In this document: positions 8,194 through 15,946 of the stretch, one piece after another | How positions within the stretch are numbered: the first letter of the stretch is position 1 | Layout: each line of letters starts with the position of its first letter | Source: Alcanivorax sp. | Lineage (GTDB): Bacteria > Pseudomonadota > Gammaproteobacteria > Pseudomonadales > Alcanivoracaceae | NCBI RefSeq assembly: GCF_002726155.1 | Contig: NZ_PBSH01000053.1 | Span: 1 to 64,000, forward strand | Direction of reading: 5' to 3' | Length of the DNA: 64,000 bases | Position numbers and translations under genes: made by a program | Notes under the pieces: model-generated | The model's database searches: none | Told to the model about the DNA's origin: nothing | The model's input: the letters and a program-made list of their open reading frames with translations, nothing else

Positions 8194-9000
8194 TTAACGC
8201 TTTTTCTTTAACCGGCTGGCGAGCATTTTATCCATGCCGCGAAACAAGGGTTGGGGCAGTCGCGTTACCGGCCCTGGTGCGGCGGCAAGTAGCACGCTGC
8301 CGAGTTTTCCCATGGGGCGGGCGATGCGCGCCGGGCGTTTTTCACAGGCTTCTACAATCCAGCCTGCGGCTTTTTCCACGTGCATCATCGGCATGTACTT
8401 ATAGATGGCCGTGCGCGAAGACATGGGCGTGCGCACCATGGGGAAGTAGACCACGGTGGTGCTGATGCCTTGATGACCCATCTCCGCTTCCAGCGAGCGG
8501 GTGAAGGATTCCAGTGCGCTCTTGCTGGCCAGGTAGGCGGAGAACAGTGGGATCGGAATCTGCGTGGACAGGCTGGAAATGTTCACCACATGGCCGTGTC
8601 CCTGTTGTTGGAAGCGAGGCAGGAATTGCAGGGTCATGGCCACGGCGCCGATATAGTTCAGCTGTATGGTGCGCTGGTAATCGTGCAGGCGCTCGAAAGA
8701 CTGCTCGATGGGGCGGCGAATGGAATGGGCGGCGTTGTTCACCAGCGCATCAATGCGGGTATGTTCAGTGAGAATGCGCGCGGCACAGGCCTCGATGGCC
8801 GCGTTGTCACTGAGATCGCAGGGGTAGATAAAGGCGGTGCCGCCCTGGGCTGCAATCGCCTGCTGAACCTCTTTGAGTTGCTCCTCACGGCGAGCTACCA
8901 GGCACAGGGTGGCGCCTTTTCGTGCCATGATTTTGGCCGCTTCAGCGCCGATGCCACTGGAGGCGCCGGTGAGTACAATGGTCTGGCCTTTGAGTTTCAT
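8194..9000 (-). CDS. Acr1-like short-chain dehydrogenase (possible acyl-CoA reductase)
   Basis: A 268-residue SDR with TGASSGIG near residue 10, NNA, catalytic serine in NISSLS, and Y-x-x-x-K in SAYLASKSA. Segments SIRRPIEQSFERLHDYQRT, QLNYIGAV, IYKYMP and EKRPARIARPMG closely resemble the recalled Acinetobacter Acr1 fatty acyl-CoA reductase, so reduction of long-chain acyl-CoA to aldehyde for wax esters is a reasonable inference. It is about 25 residues shorter at the C-terminus. The ATG at 9000 is preferred over the upstream start because AAGGGG lies six bases before it. Other lipid SDR roles remain possible. Confidence 0.7.
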   Translation of the reverse strand: MKLKGQTIVLTGASSGIGAEAAKIMARKGATLCLVARREEQLKEVQQAIAAQGGTAFIYPCDLSDNAAIEACAARILTEHTRIDALVNNAAHSIRRPIEQSFERLHDYQRTIQLNYIGAVAMTLQFLPRFQQQGHGHVVNISSLSTQIPIPLFSAYLASKSALESFTRSLEAEMGHQGISTTVVYFPMVRTPMSSRTAIYKYMPMMHVEKAAGWIVEACEKRPARIARPMGKLGSVLLAAAPGPVTRLPQPLFRGMDKMLASRLKKKR

Positions 9001-9089
9001 GCATACCCCTTGAATGCTGTGCGGTAAAAATACAGACACTGGAGTCTGCCGTTTACGGCACCGGGGGCCAAGGTCCAAAGGGGACGAAG

Positions 9090-9509
9090 ATGTGGTTTCA
9101 GGACATTGTCACGTTGCCGGCCAAACGGCGCGGTTGCCATCTGGTGACACGGGAGGTGGTGACTGCCTTGCCGGTGCTGGCGGAGATCGAGGTGGGGTTG
9201 TTACACCTGTTTATTCAGCATACCTCCGCCTCGCTGACCATCAATGAAAATGCTGACCCGGATGTGCGAGGGGATCTGGAGCGTCACCTGAACGTGATGG
9301 TGCCGGAGAACGCGCCTTACTATGAACATACCTTGGAAGGGCCGGACGACATGCCTGCGCATATCAAGAGCGTACTGATCGGGCCTTCGCTGACGATCCC
9401 GATTCGGGCTGGGCAGCTGGCGCTAGGCACCTGGCAGGGCATTTATCTGTGCGAACACCGCGACCACGGTGGTGCAAGGCGGGTCGTGGCGACGATTCAG
9501 GGGGAGTAA
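9090..9509 (+). CDS. yjbQ: YjbQ/UPF0047 family protein
   Basis: A 139-residue single-domain protein of the YjbQ (UPF0047) family, near the usual length. Conserved motifs are HTSASLTINENADPDVRGDLE, with the invariant His and Asn/Glu cluster, and LGTWQGIYLCEHRDHGG, whose histidines are the likely metal or catalytic site. Weak thiamine phosphate synthase activity has been reported for some members, but the physiological role is unsettled. GGGGA precedes the ATG. It starts divergently from the Acr1-like gene, 89 bp away. Confidence 0.88.
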   Translation: MWFQDIVTLPAKRRGCHLVTREVVTALPVLAEIEVGLLHLFIQHTSASLTINENADPDVRGDLERHLNVMVPENAPYYEHTLEGPDDMPAHIKSVLIGPSLTIPIRAGQLALGTWQGIYLCEHRDHGGARRVVATIQGE

Positions 9510-9520
9510 GGGGGAAAGCA

Positions 9521-9630
9521 GTTTCGAGTTGCGAGTTGCGAGTTTCGAAGAGAAAAACCCGTCCCCTCACGGGCCAGTGGTCTTTCCTTTGATTTTCGCA
9601 ACTCGTAACTCGTAACTCGTAACTCGTTTC
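9521..9630. repeat. heptad inverted-array element B
   Basis: The cleanest copy. Left arm: GTTNCGA at 9521, 9528, 9535 and 9542. Right arm: TCGCAAC at 9596, TCGTAAC at 9603, 9610 and 9617, and TCGTTTC at 9624. The 47-bp core begins AGAGAAAAACCCG and pairs CCCGT with ACGGG. It is convergent between yjbQ and the DUF2057 gene. Confidence 0.9.
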
Positions 9631-9638
9631 GTTTTTCG

Positions 9639-10331
9639 TTATTCCGCAATCCATTGCAGGAATTCGCGGCGCTCTTCTGCGGTGGCTTGTTTCCACTGGG
9701 CTTTCAGGGTGTCCAGGTAGTTGGCTTCCGGTGCTACGCTAGTACCTTTTGTTGCGTTGGAAGCGGTTGTGGTTGCCTCTGTCCCTGCCTGTGGCGCCAC
9801 GTTATTGGATGTGGCCGTGGTGACTTCTTCGCCGGTGATGGGGGCCAGAAAGCCGCGATTAAGAATCAGCTCAGACTTTTGCGCGTCTACGCGTTCACCG
9901 TTTTTGGTATTTTCCACCCAACCGTAGAAGCTGTCTTCCATGGCGCGTGCCTCGTCCACGTCCTGTGGCGTATTGAACCCCAGCAGCCATTCCTCGCCAG
10001 GCGCGCCTTCGATAGTGAAGTTGGCCGGGTTACTTTTCACGATTTCATGGTTGTCCGCATCCAGCTGCCACAGCTCCTTGTAGTAAGCGAGAATCTCATA
10101 GCGGCCGGGGGCCAGTTTCAGTTCCTTGAAATCGGTGGCGAAGAAGGTGTTCACGCCTTCCACTTCCTTGCCGTTGATGGTGAACACTTCAATTTCGCTG
10201 GGCACCTTCACGGTGAGCACCTGGCTGTCGGCTTTGGCCGGGCCGTCGTACAGCTGGACTACCGGGCTGCGGGCGCAGGCGGCGAGAAACAGGGTGCAGA
10301 GGGTGAGGGTAAGCAGGCGCAGGGACAACAT
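9639..10331 (-). CDS. DUF2057 (YccT-like) lipoprotein
   Basis: A 230-residue exported protein. The signal peptide MLSLRLLTLTLCTLFLAAC has a lipobox (L-A-A-C), and serine at +2 after the next residue gives no clear inner-membrane retention signal. The body fits DUF2057: VPSEIEVFTINGKEV, the F-KELKLAPGRYEILAYYKELW segment and NFTIEGAPGEEWLLGF. A Thr/Ala/Asn-rich linker near residues 165-200 separates a helical tail (LKAQWKQATAEERREFLQWI), as in other family members. AAGGAG precedes the ATG at 10331. Function unknown. Confidence 0.8.
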   Translation of the reverse strand: MLSLRLLTLTLCTLFLAACARSPVVQLYDGPAKADSQVLTVKVPSEIEVFTINGKEVEGVNTFFATDFKELKLAPGRYEILAYYKELWQLDADNHEIVKSNPANFTIEGAPGEEWLLGFNTPQDVDEARAMEDSFYGWVENTKNGERVDAQKSELILNRGFLAPITGEEVTTATSNNVAPQAGTEATTTASNATKGTSVAPEANYLDTLKAQWKQATAEERREFLQWIAE

Positions 10332-10421
10332 GACTTCTCCTTGGGAGCGGGTTGAGGGGCGCGAGCCGGCCAGTCTGGCCGGCATCTGTGTCATTTATGT
10401 GACAGATGGTCCGGAGTGCTA

Positions 10422-10760
10422 TCAAAAGCCCCAGGTGTCGATCTTGCCGGGGGGCTGGTTGCGGTTCAGGGCGCTCAGGCCCCGGGCACAGCGTACGATC
10501 CACCAGATGGTGATCACCACCATCAGCAGCCAGCCAATCAGGGCCAGGGTGGTGATGCCGGCGATGAACCAGTACAGCAAGCCAATCCAGAAGGTGCGGT
10601 ACTGGAAACGAAAGTGTTCGCGCAGCGGTGGCGAGGCTTCGCCGGCATGAAGGTGGGCGATGATGACGCCGACGATGGCCGTGAGCCCGCCGGTGATCAG
10701 GCCGACCAGGTGCAGTACGTAGACGACACGTGCCAGGCTGGCGGTGCTGGTGTTACTCAT
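10422..10760 (-). CDS. DUF4870-like small membrane protein
   Basis: A 112-residue protein with three likely membrane segments: VYVLHLVGLITGGLTAIVGVI, FWIGLLYWFIAGITTLALI and GWLLMVVITIWWIV. Between the first two is a soluble EHFRFQYRTFW segment typical of DUF4870/Tic20-like proteins. Its start overlaps the stop of the Kunitz-type lipoprotein gene (ATGA), so the two are translationally coupled. Function unknown. Confidence 0.72.
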   Translation of the reverse strand: MSNTSTASLARVVYVLHLVGLITGGLTAIVGVIIAHLHAGEASPPLREHFRFQYRTFWIGLLYWFIAGITTLALIGWLLMVVITIWWIVRCARGLSALNRNQPPGKIDTWGF

Positions 10761-11089
10761 TGCTGGGCCTCTTTGGTGGCGGATGTGCTGACGGGGGCAC
10801 CCTTGGCGGGAGCCGGACTGCCGGTGGCATTACAGGCCTGGGTGCAAGCCTTCATGGTTTCAAACGGCACGCTACCCTTGCAGCCGCCCCAGATAAAGGC
10901 CTGACAGCTGCCGGTGTCGGCATCGTAGTAATAGCGCTGGAATGCAGCTTTGCACATGCCGGATTCCGGCGGCTGGGAGCAGGCATCCGGGAGTGTGGCG
11001 GTGCCAGGTTCCTGATTGTTCTGGCAGCCACCGAGCAGGGCAGCGGCGGCAATCAAGGCTGTAATAAGGGGAAGCAGCAGGGTTCGCAT
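10757..11089 (-). CDS. lipoprotein with Kunitz/BPTI-type protease-inhibitor domain
   Basis: A 110-residue protein. Residues 1-22 are a lipoprotein signal (LLGGC, lipid Cys22). Residues 34-87 match the Kunitz fold: cysteines at 37, 46, 62, 70, 82 and 86 give spacing x8, x15, x7, x11, x3, compared with x8, x15, x7, x12, x3 in bovine BPTI. GMCKAAFQRYYYD aligns with BPTI GPCKARIIRYFYN, keeping P1 lysine (K47), and FIWGGC aligns with FVYGGC. A tail rich in Ala, Pro, Ser and Lys follows. A trypsin-like inhibitor displayed in the periplasm or on the outer membrane is inferred. It overlaps the DUF4870-like gene by four bases. Confidence 0.85.
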   Translation of the reverse strand: MRTLLLPLITALIAAAALLGGCQNNQEPGTATLPDACSQPPESGMCKAAFQRYYYDADTGSCQAFIWGGCKGSVPFETMKACTQACNATGSPAPAKGAPVSTSATKEAQQ

Positions 11090-11249
11090 GGTCGTTCCTT
11101 TATGGGTTTCCGGTTCCCTCCGTGGGGCCGGGTATTCTCCGTTACTGCTACTTTACCGGACTCTGAATGCGGCGGTAACCGGTTCATGTTCTTGGTGGAA
11201 AATCTGCACTATGCTGGTGCTTTCAAGGTGCTACAGAAGGGGGAAACCG

Positions 11250-11933
11250 GTGAGACAAGGGTTGCGGATTATCAGCCTGGTGGGTGGGCTGCTGGCGGCG
11301 CCGGCCTGGGCCCAGGATGCTCAATATATGTTTCTGCAGGCGGGCAAGCTGCAGCTGAGCGATGAAGACACCACGGTGACCGCCAATGGCGCCACGCTGG
11401 ATGGGGATTACGATGATTTGCCGTTCTTCACCGGCGGGGTGCAGAAAATTCTGGGGGGCGGCGATCGCTTTCGTTACGGCTATGAAGGCGGTGCGCTGGT
11501 CAGCTGGCAGAACGATTCAGTGAGTTATTCGGGGGTGGTGAATGGCGGCGCCACCGTGAACGTCAAGGTGGAGAACGAGATGTTCCTGTTCGGCACCCTG
11601 CTGGGTGGCTACGGGGATATCAATTTCAGTGATCGCGCGCGGTTGTTTGTCTCCGGCGGCCCCATGTTGTTGATGGGCTCACTGAAGCAGGAACAAGACA
11701 AGCCTTACCCCCAGCCGCTGAGTACGGCGGTGGTGGTGAACGGGGATGACCGGGATTTCAGTTTTGGCTATGGGGCTTACGCCTCGCTGGGGCTGATCTT
11801 TTCCGTGGGAGGCAACGCGGAGTTCGGGCTTGTGGTGCGCGAGCAGACCGTAGAGATGGATTTCAACGATGCCATTGCGGATTTTCCCTACGATGGTACC
11901 CAGTACATGTTGAGCTTTGGCTACAGGATGTAG
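11250..11933 (+). CDS. outer-membrane beta-barrel protein
   Basis: A 227-residue protein starting at GTG, with AAGGGGG upstream and a signal peptide ending APAWA-QDA. The mature part alternates hydrophobic and polar residues in many short strands (FRYGYEGGALVSW, FLFGTLLGGYG, FSFGYGAYASLGLIF, AEFGLVVREQTVEM) and ends in YMLSFGYRM, with aromatic residues near the C-terminus as in barrel proteins. The ATGs upstream of 11250 lack a signal peptide and are rejected. No specific family recognised. Confidence 0.72.
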   Translation: MRQGLRIISLVGGLLAAPAWAQDAQYMFLQAGKLQLSDEDTTVTANGATLDGDYDDLPFFTGGVQKILGGGDRFRYGYEGGALVSWQNDSVSYSGVVNGGATVNVKVENEMFLFGTLLGGYGDINFSDRARLFVSGGPMLLMGSLKQEQDKPYPQPLSTAVVVNGDDRDFSFGYGAYASLGLIFSVGGNAEFGLVVREQTVEMDFNDAIADFPYDGTQYMLSFGYRM

Positions 11934-11973
11934 CGACGCGCTTGCGTGGCTCCCTGGAGGTCGCTGCGGAGCC

Positions 11974-12123
11974 GTTGCAGGAGTTCCCTTCCAGGGGACG
12001 AACCGCACATCGTCTGCAGCTCACTCTGTCTTTTCTGCCCCATCAAGACCGCCTACCCAAAATAGAGTCTGAAAGCTTGTCGCCTTGCTGCGCTCGGTTC
12101 GTCCCCTGGAAAGGAACTTCTAC
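11974..12123. repeat. family Q REP-like inverted pair
   Basis: The left unit (11974-12004) carries GGAGTTCCCTTCCAGGGGAC and GAACC. The right unit (12079-12123) reads GTCGCCTTGCTGCGCTCGG then TTCGTCCCCTGGAAAGGAAC and TTCTAC, the inverse of the left unit and of the 1273-1436 copy. It fills the gap between the convergent barrel and MscS-like genes. Confidence 0.7.
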
Positions 12124-12150
12124 AGGGGCACGAGCCGAGCGTTGTGACCG

Positions 12151-12684
12151 TTAATCTGCCCGCATGTGTTTCTGATCCCGGGGCAGGGTGTCGCCGCGCA
12201 GGCGGATCACGGCTTTTTGCAGCAGCAGGTTGTTGGGAAGGGTGTAGCGGTGGCCCAGTTCATCCTGAATGGTGATGAAGATCAGCCCCATGTGACGAAT
12301 CTGCCCGGTGACAGTATTGTCGCCGTCCAGCAGGCGAATGCGGTCCCCCACTCTATAGGGCGCGCTGAAGAACAGAATAATGGCCGCGGTGGCGTTGCTG
12401 AGCATGGACCAGCTGGCAAACAACGCCACGCCGAGCAACGCCATCAGTGAGGTGGCAAACACCATCAGGCCGTCGCCTTTCAATCCCCACAACACGCCAA
12501 TAGCGATCAGGCTGATGATCAGGCTGGCGCTGTTGATGACTACGGCTGTCTGGAAGATACGGGCGCGGGAGTAATTGCGGCGCCGACCCAGCCGTTTGGT
12601 GATGCCGCGCAGCAGGATGGACAGGGCCCAACCCAGAATAGCGATGACGACGGTGAGTCCCCATTTCATTACTACTGAATCCAT
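12151..12684 (-). CDS. small MscS-type mechanosensitive channel protein
   Basis: A 177-residue member of the MscS family with only the pore helices and beta domain. Three hydrophobic segments are visible (VVIAILGWALSILL, VVINSASLIISLIAIGVLWGL, FATSLMALLGVALFASW). The MscS-like pore-to-beta transition is ATAAIILFFSAPYRVGDRI, and the beta domain is VTGQIRHMGLIFITIQDELGHRYTLPNN. The usual C-terminal alpha/beta vestibule is missing, so it is shorter than MscS (about 280). A role as an ion channel in osmotic stress is inferred. It lies three bases downstream of the GloC-like gene. Confidence 0.78.
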   Translation of the reverse strand: MDSVVMKWGLTVVIAILGWALSILLRGITKRLGRRRNYSRARIFQTAVVINSASLIISLIAIGVLWGLKGDGLMVFATSLMALLGVALFASWSMLSNATAAIILFFSAPYRVGDRIRLLDGDNTVTGQIRHMGLIFITIQDELGHRYTLPNNLLLQKAVIRLRGDTLPRDQKHMRAD

Positions 12685-12687
12685 GTT

Positions 12688-13329
12688 CTATCCGTGCTTG
12701 CCTGAAACAAAGGGGTTGTGGGTACGTTCGTGGCCGATGGTGGACATGGGCCCGTGCCCGGGAATAAAGGAGACGTCGTCATCCAGAGTCAGCAGCTGCT
12801 CCTTGATGGCGGTGATCAGGGTGTCGAAATCCCCCTTGGGGAAGTCGGTACGGCCGATGGAGCCGTTGAACAGCACATCTCCGACCACGGCCAGTTTGCT
12901 TTCATGCTGATAGAACACGATGTGCCCGGGTGTGTGGCCGGGGCAATGGCGGACTTCCAGCTGGGTGCTGCCCACGGTGACGGTATCGCCGCCTTCCAAC
13001 CAGCGGTTTGGGGTGAACGGCGGTGAAGGGGCAAAGCCCATCATCTGTGCCTGCTGGGGCAACATGTCGATCCAGAACTGGTCATCGCGGTGCGGCCCTT
13101 CAATGGGCAACCCCAAGGTTTCGGCCAGCTCGGCCACGGCGCCCACATGGTCCAGGTGGGCGTGGGTCACCAGGATCTTCTCCGGGGTGCCGCCCACCTG
13201 CTTCAGGGTCGCCAGTATCTGGTTCAGGTCACCGCCCGGGTCGACGATGGCGACCTTGTCGGTGGCTTCGCACTTCAGGAAAGAGCAGTTCTGCTGAAAC
13301 TGGGTGACCGGCAGGATGGCGTATTTCAT
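12688..13329 (-). CDS. gloC: metallo-beta-lactamase fold hydrolase (YcbL/GloC type)
   Basis: A 213-residue hydrolase with THAHLDHVGA (metal ligands H-x-H-x-D-H), HCPGHTPGH, the bridging aspartate in VVGDVLFNGSIGRTD and PGHGPMSTIGHE. The compact size without the C-terminal helical domain of classic glyoxalase II, together with the opening VTQFQQN, fits the YcbL/GloC subgroup, which hydrolyses S-lactoylglutathione. It probably shares a transcript with the small MscS gene and is divergent from the full-length mscS. Confidence 0.85.
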   Translation of the reverse strand: MKYAILPVTQFQQNCSFLKCEATDKVAIVDPGGDLNQILATLKQVGGTPEKILVTHAHLDHVGAVAELAETLGLPIEGPHRDDQFWIDMLPQQAQMMGFAPSPPFTPNRWLEGGDTVTVGSTQLEVRHCPGHTPGHIVFYQHESKLAVVGDVLFNGSIGRTDFPKGDFDTLITAIKEQLLTLDDDVSFIPGHGPMSTIGHERTHNPFVSGKHG

Positions 13330-13506
13330 GGCTGTCTGTGCGGTGGAAAATGAGCCCGCAGTATAGCGTTAATCCGCCGGGGGATTCATTCCCCTGACGG
13401 CTATGGGACAAGGGTAAATATTGGAAAATTCAGACGTAGTGACGGTTTGCGGCTGACGCCTTGGTGGTAATTTAACGGTCTACATAACTCACTAAGGAAG
13501 GGAATC

Positions 13507-14337
13507 ATGGATATGGAGCAAATCCAGCCGTATCTGGACAAGGCGATCGAGCTGAGTATGGCCTATCTGCCGAAGGCGGTGCTGGCGTTGGTTACGCTGG
13601 TGGTCGGCTTCTGGATCATCAAGCGGGTGATCAAGGGGATGAATCGGGTGCTGGGCCACAAGGCGGTGGATGACACCCTGCAAAAGTTCCTTACCAGCTT
13701 CATCGACGTGCTGCTGAAAATTCTGTTACTGGTGGCCGTGGCAGGTATGGTCGGGGTGGAAACCACCTCGTTTATTGCCATGCTCGGCGCCATTGGCCTG
13801 GCGGTGGGGCTGGCGCTGCAGGGCAGCCTGGGCAACTTTGCCGGTGGGGTGCTGATTCTGTTCTTCAAGCCGTACCGCCTGGGGGACATTATCGAGGCGC
13901 AGGGATATACCGGAAGGGTGTGGGACATCCAGATCTTCAACACCATCCTGATTACCTACGATAACCAGCGCATCGTAATTCCCAACGGGCTCATGTCCAA
14001 CGGCTGCATCAAGAACATTTTCGTGGAGCCACAGCGGCGGGTGGATATCGAATTTGGTATCAGTTACGGCGACAGCATCGAGCAGGCCCGGGCCGCAATC
14101 CAGTCGGTTATTGATAATGACGACCGTATTCTCAGCGGTGAACAATTCGATCCGAATATTTTTGTCTCAGCCCATGCGGATAGCAGCATCAATATGCTGA
14201 CGCGGGTGTGGGTCAATTCGGAGGATTACTGGCCGGTGTATTTTGGTTTGTTCGAGCAGGTGAAATACGCCTTCGACAAGGCTGGCATCACCATCCCGTT
14301 CCCGCAGCGGGATGTGCATTTGTTTCAGCAATCTTAA
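13507..14337 (+). CDS. mscS: MscS small-conductance mechanosensitive channel
   Basis: A 276-residue full-length MscS. TM1 and TM2 are in the first 90 residues. The pore helix TM3 has the Gly/Ala pattern AMLGAIGLAVGLALQGSLGNFAGGVLIL. The beta domain is PYRLGDIIEAQGYTGRVWDI with VIPNGLM, and the C-terminal alpha/beta domain follows (DIEFGISYGDSIEQA). It opens under membrane tension to release solutes in hypo-osmotic shock. AAGGAAGGGA precedes the ATG. Transcription into the P450 gene is probably limited by heptad element C. Confidence 0.92.
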   Translation: MDMEQIQPYLDKAIELSMAYLPKAVLALVTLVVGFWIIKRVIKGMNRVLGHKAVDDTLQKFLTSFIDVLLKILLLVAVAGMVGVETTSFIAMLGAIGLAVGLALQGSLGNFAGGVLILFFKPYRLGDIIEAQGYTGRVWDIQIFNTILITYDNQRIVIPNGLMSNGCIKNIFVEPQRRVDIEFGISYGDSIEQARAAIQSVIDNDDRILSGEQFDPNIFVSAHADSSINMLTRVWVNSEDYWPVYFGLFEQVKYAFDKAGITIPFPQRDVHLFQQS

Positions 14338-14344
14338 ATCTTAA

Positions 14345-14422
14345 GTTACGAGAAGCGAGAAGCGAGAAGCGAAGAGCAAAATCGGTTCGGATTTTCGAAA
14401 CTCGCTTCTCGTCACTCGAAAC
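14345..14422. repeat. heptad inverted-array element C
   Basis: Left arm: GTTACGA at 14345, then GAAGCGA at 14352, 14359 and 14366. Right arm: TCGAAAC, TCGCTTC, TCGTCAC and TCGAAAC at 14395, 14402, 14409 and 14416. The core AGCAAAATCGGTTCGGATTTT closes as AAAATC...GATTTT. The P450 stop codon lies 5 bp beyond the right arm. Confidence 0.88.
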
Positions 14423-14426
14423 TGTT

Positions 14427-15791
14427 TTATCGCTTCTCCAGTACCACCGGCAATCCATCCTTCGGCATGATCAGCGGTACCTGCTGGGTGGGCAGTTCAT
14501 AGCCGGGTTTGACGCTGACGCGGTAACGTTTCAGAAACTGGAACAGGAAGGTCTTGGTTTGCAGTTCGGCGAAGTTCAGTCCCAGGCATTTATGGTGGCC
14601 GCCGCCGAAGGGAACCCACTGGTAAAAGTGCTGCTTGTGCTCGGCGCGTTCGTCACTGAAGCGTTCCGGATCGAAGGTGGTCGGGTTGCTCCAGTATTCT
14701 TCCATGTAATGGGTGTAGAGCGTGGACACGTTGACCAGGGTGTTTTTGGGCAGGGTGTACCCCTGGTATTCCACATCCTTGACGGTGCGGCGGGGGAAGG
14801 TGGTCAGTGCCGGGCGCATACGCAGGGTCTCGCGGAATACCCAGCCGGTTTTCTCCATTTTTCCCAGGTCGTCATAGTCCAGGGTGTCCTTGCCCAGCCC
14901 TTCCATTTCGTTGACCAGTACATCCTGCCAGTGAGGGTGTTTGGCCAGCATGTAAATAATGGAGCACAGGGTGCTGGTAGTGGTGTCGTGGGCGGCGAAC
15001 AGCAGGAAGATCATGTGGTTCATCACGTCCTGGTCGCAGAGGCCGCCTTCCTCGTCGGCCGCCTTGCACAGTTCGCTGAAAAAATCCGGGGTATCGCTGG
15101 CGCGTTTCTGGGGGATCAGTCCGGTGACGAATTCTTCCAGATAACGTCGGCCCTTCATGCCGCGGTGCCACAGCAGGCCGGGGATCGGCAGGCGCACCAC
15201 CGCCAGGGAGGCGTCGGTGGCATCGATGAAGGACTGGTTGACCTTGTCGGACTCCGGGCCCATTTCCAGGCCGAAAAATATTTGCGCGCCCACGTCCAGT
15301 AACAGGGATTTGATATGGTCCAGAAAACGCAGTTCTTCGCCGGTGGGCCAGTTGCCGAGTTCGCTGCCGATGTGGCTGTTCATGCGGTCCAGGTAGCTGG
15401 CCAGGGCCGGTTTCTTGAAGGCCTGCTGCATGATGCGACGGTGAAATTTGTGGTCAGCAAAGTCACGCAGCATTAGCCCGTCGGTAAACAGTTTTTCCAG
15501 AATCGGGTTCCAGGCGGCGCGGCTGGAGAACGCATGCTCAGGATCCTTGAGCACAAACTCGTTGGCGTCCGGGCCGAGCAGGGTCACGCCACGCTGAAAC
15601 AGTACCGAGCCTTTGAAGACCAGCCCGTGCTGCGCGGCGTGCTCGGTGACCAGTTTGTGATAGTCCTTCAGGAACGGCACGGTATGTCCGAGTAGCGGCC
15701 AGCCATAGTCACCGGGAATAGCCTCCAGCTTGCGTTGGGGCATCCGTGGCAGTTGTGCGGCCTCTTGCTGGGCGACTTCCATACGGTTCAT
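14427..15791 (-). CDS. cytochrome P450
   Basis: A 454-residue P450. Visible motifs are the I-helix oxygen site AAHDTTTS, the K-helix E-x-x-R (ETLRMRP), FDPERF, and the heme loop FGGGHHKCLG with the axial cysteine at residue 402. The N-terminus begins with a soluble Pro-rich lead (IPGDYGWPLLGHT), so no membrane anchor is seen. The sequence recalls CYP120/CYP26-like bacterial enzymes more than CYP153 alkane hydroxylases, but the family cannot be assigned by eye. No ferredoxin or reductase is adjacent. The substrate is unknown, probably a lipid or terpenoid. Confidence 0.85.
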   Translation of the reverse strand: MNRMEVAQQEAAQLPRMPQRKLEAIPGDYGWPLLGHTVPFLKDYHKLVTEHAAQHGLVFKGSVLFQRGVTLLGPDANEFVLKDPEHAFSSRAAWNPILEKLFTDGLMLRDFADHKFHRRIMQQAFKKPALASYLDRMNSHIGSELGNWPTGEELRFLDHIKSLLLDVGAQIFFGLEMGPESDKVNQSFIDATDASLAVVRLPIPGLLWHRGMKGRRYLEEFVTGLIPQKRASDTPDFFSELCKAADEEGGLCDQDVMNHMIFLLFAAHDTTTSTLCSIIYMLAKHPHWQDVLVNEMEGLGKDTLDYDDLGKMEKTGWVFRETLRMRPALTTFPRRTVKDVEYQGYTLPKNTLVNVSTLYTHYMEEYWSNPTTFDPERFSDERAEHKQHFYQWVPFGGGHHKCLGLNFAELQTKTFLFQFLKRYRVSVKPGYELPTQQVPLIMPKDGLPVVLEKR

Positions 15792-15946
15792 GACGGTTCT
15801 CCGATAAACACCTTGTATAGGATAAATCTACCTCTGCTGTGCAGCTCAGGACAGAGGCTGTCGGCAACGGTCAAATCGTGCTGTGCTGTCCAGCCGCCCT
15901 GGCATGGCACGTGCTAGCATTGCGGCATTGTTAAGGAGAGATGTGT

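Noticed and set aside
14208..15302. 364-residue open frame opposite the P450
   Set aside because: Antisense to a P450 with intact heme and K-helix motifs, runs through heptad element C, and has no recognisable domain.
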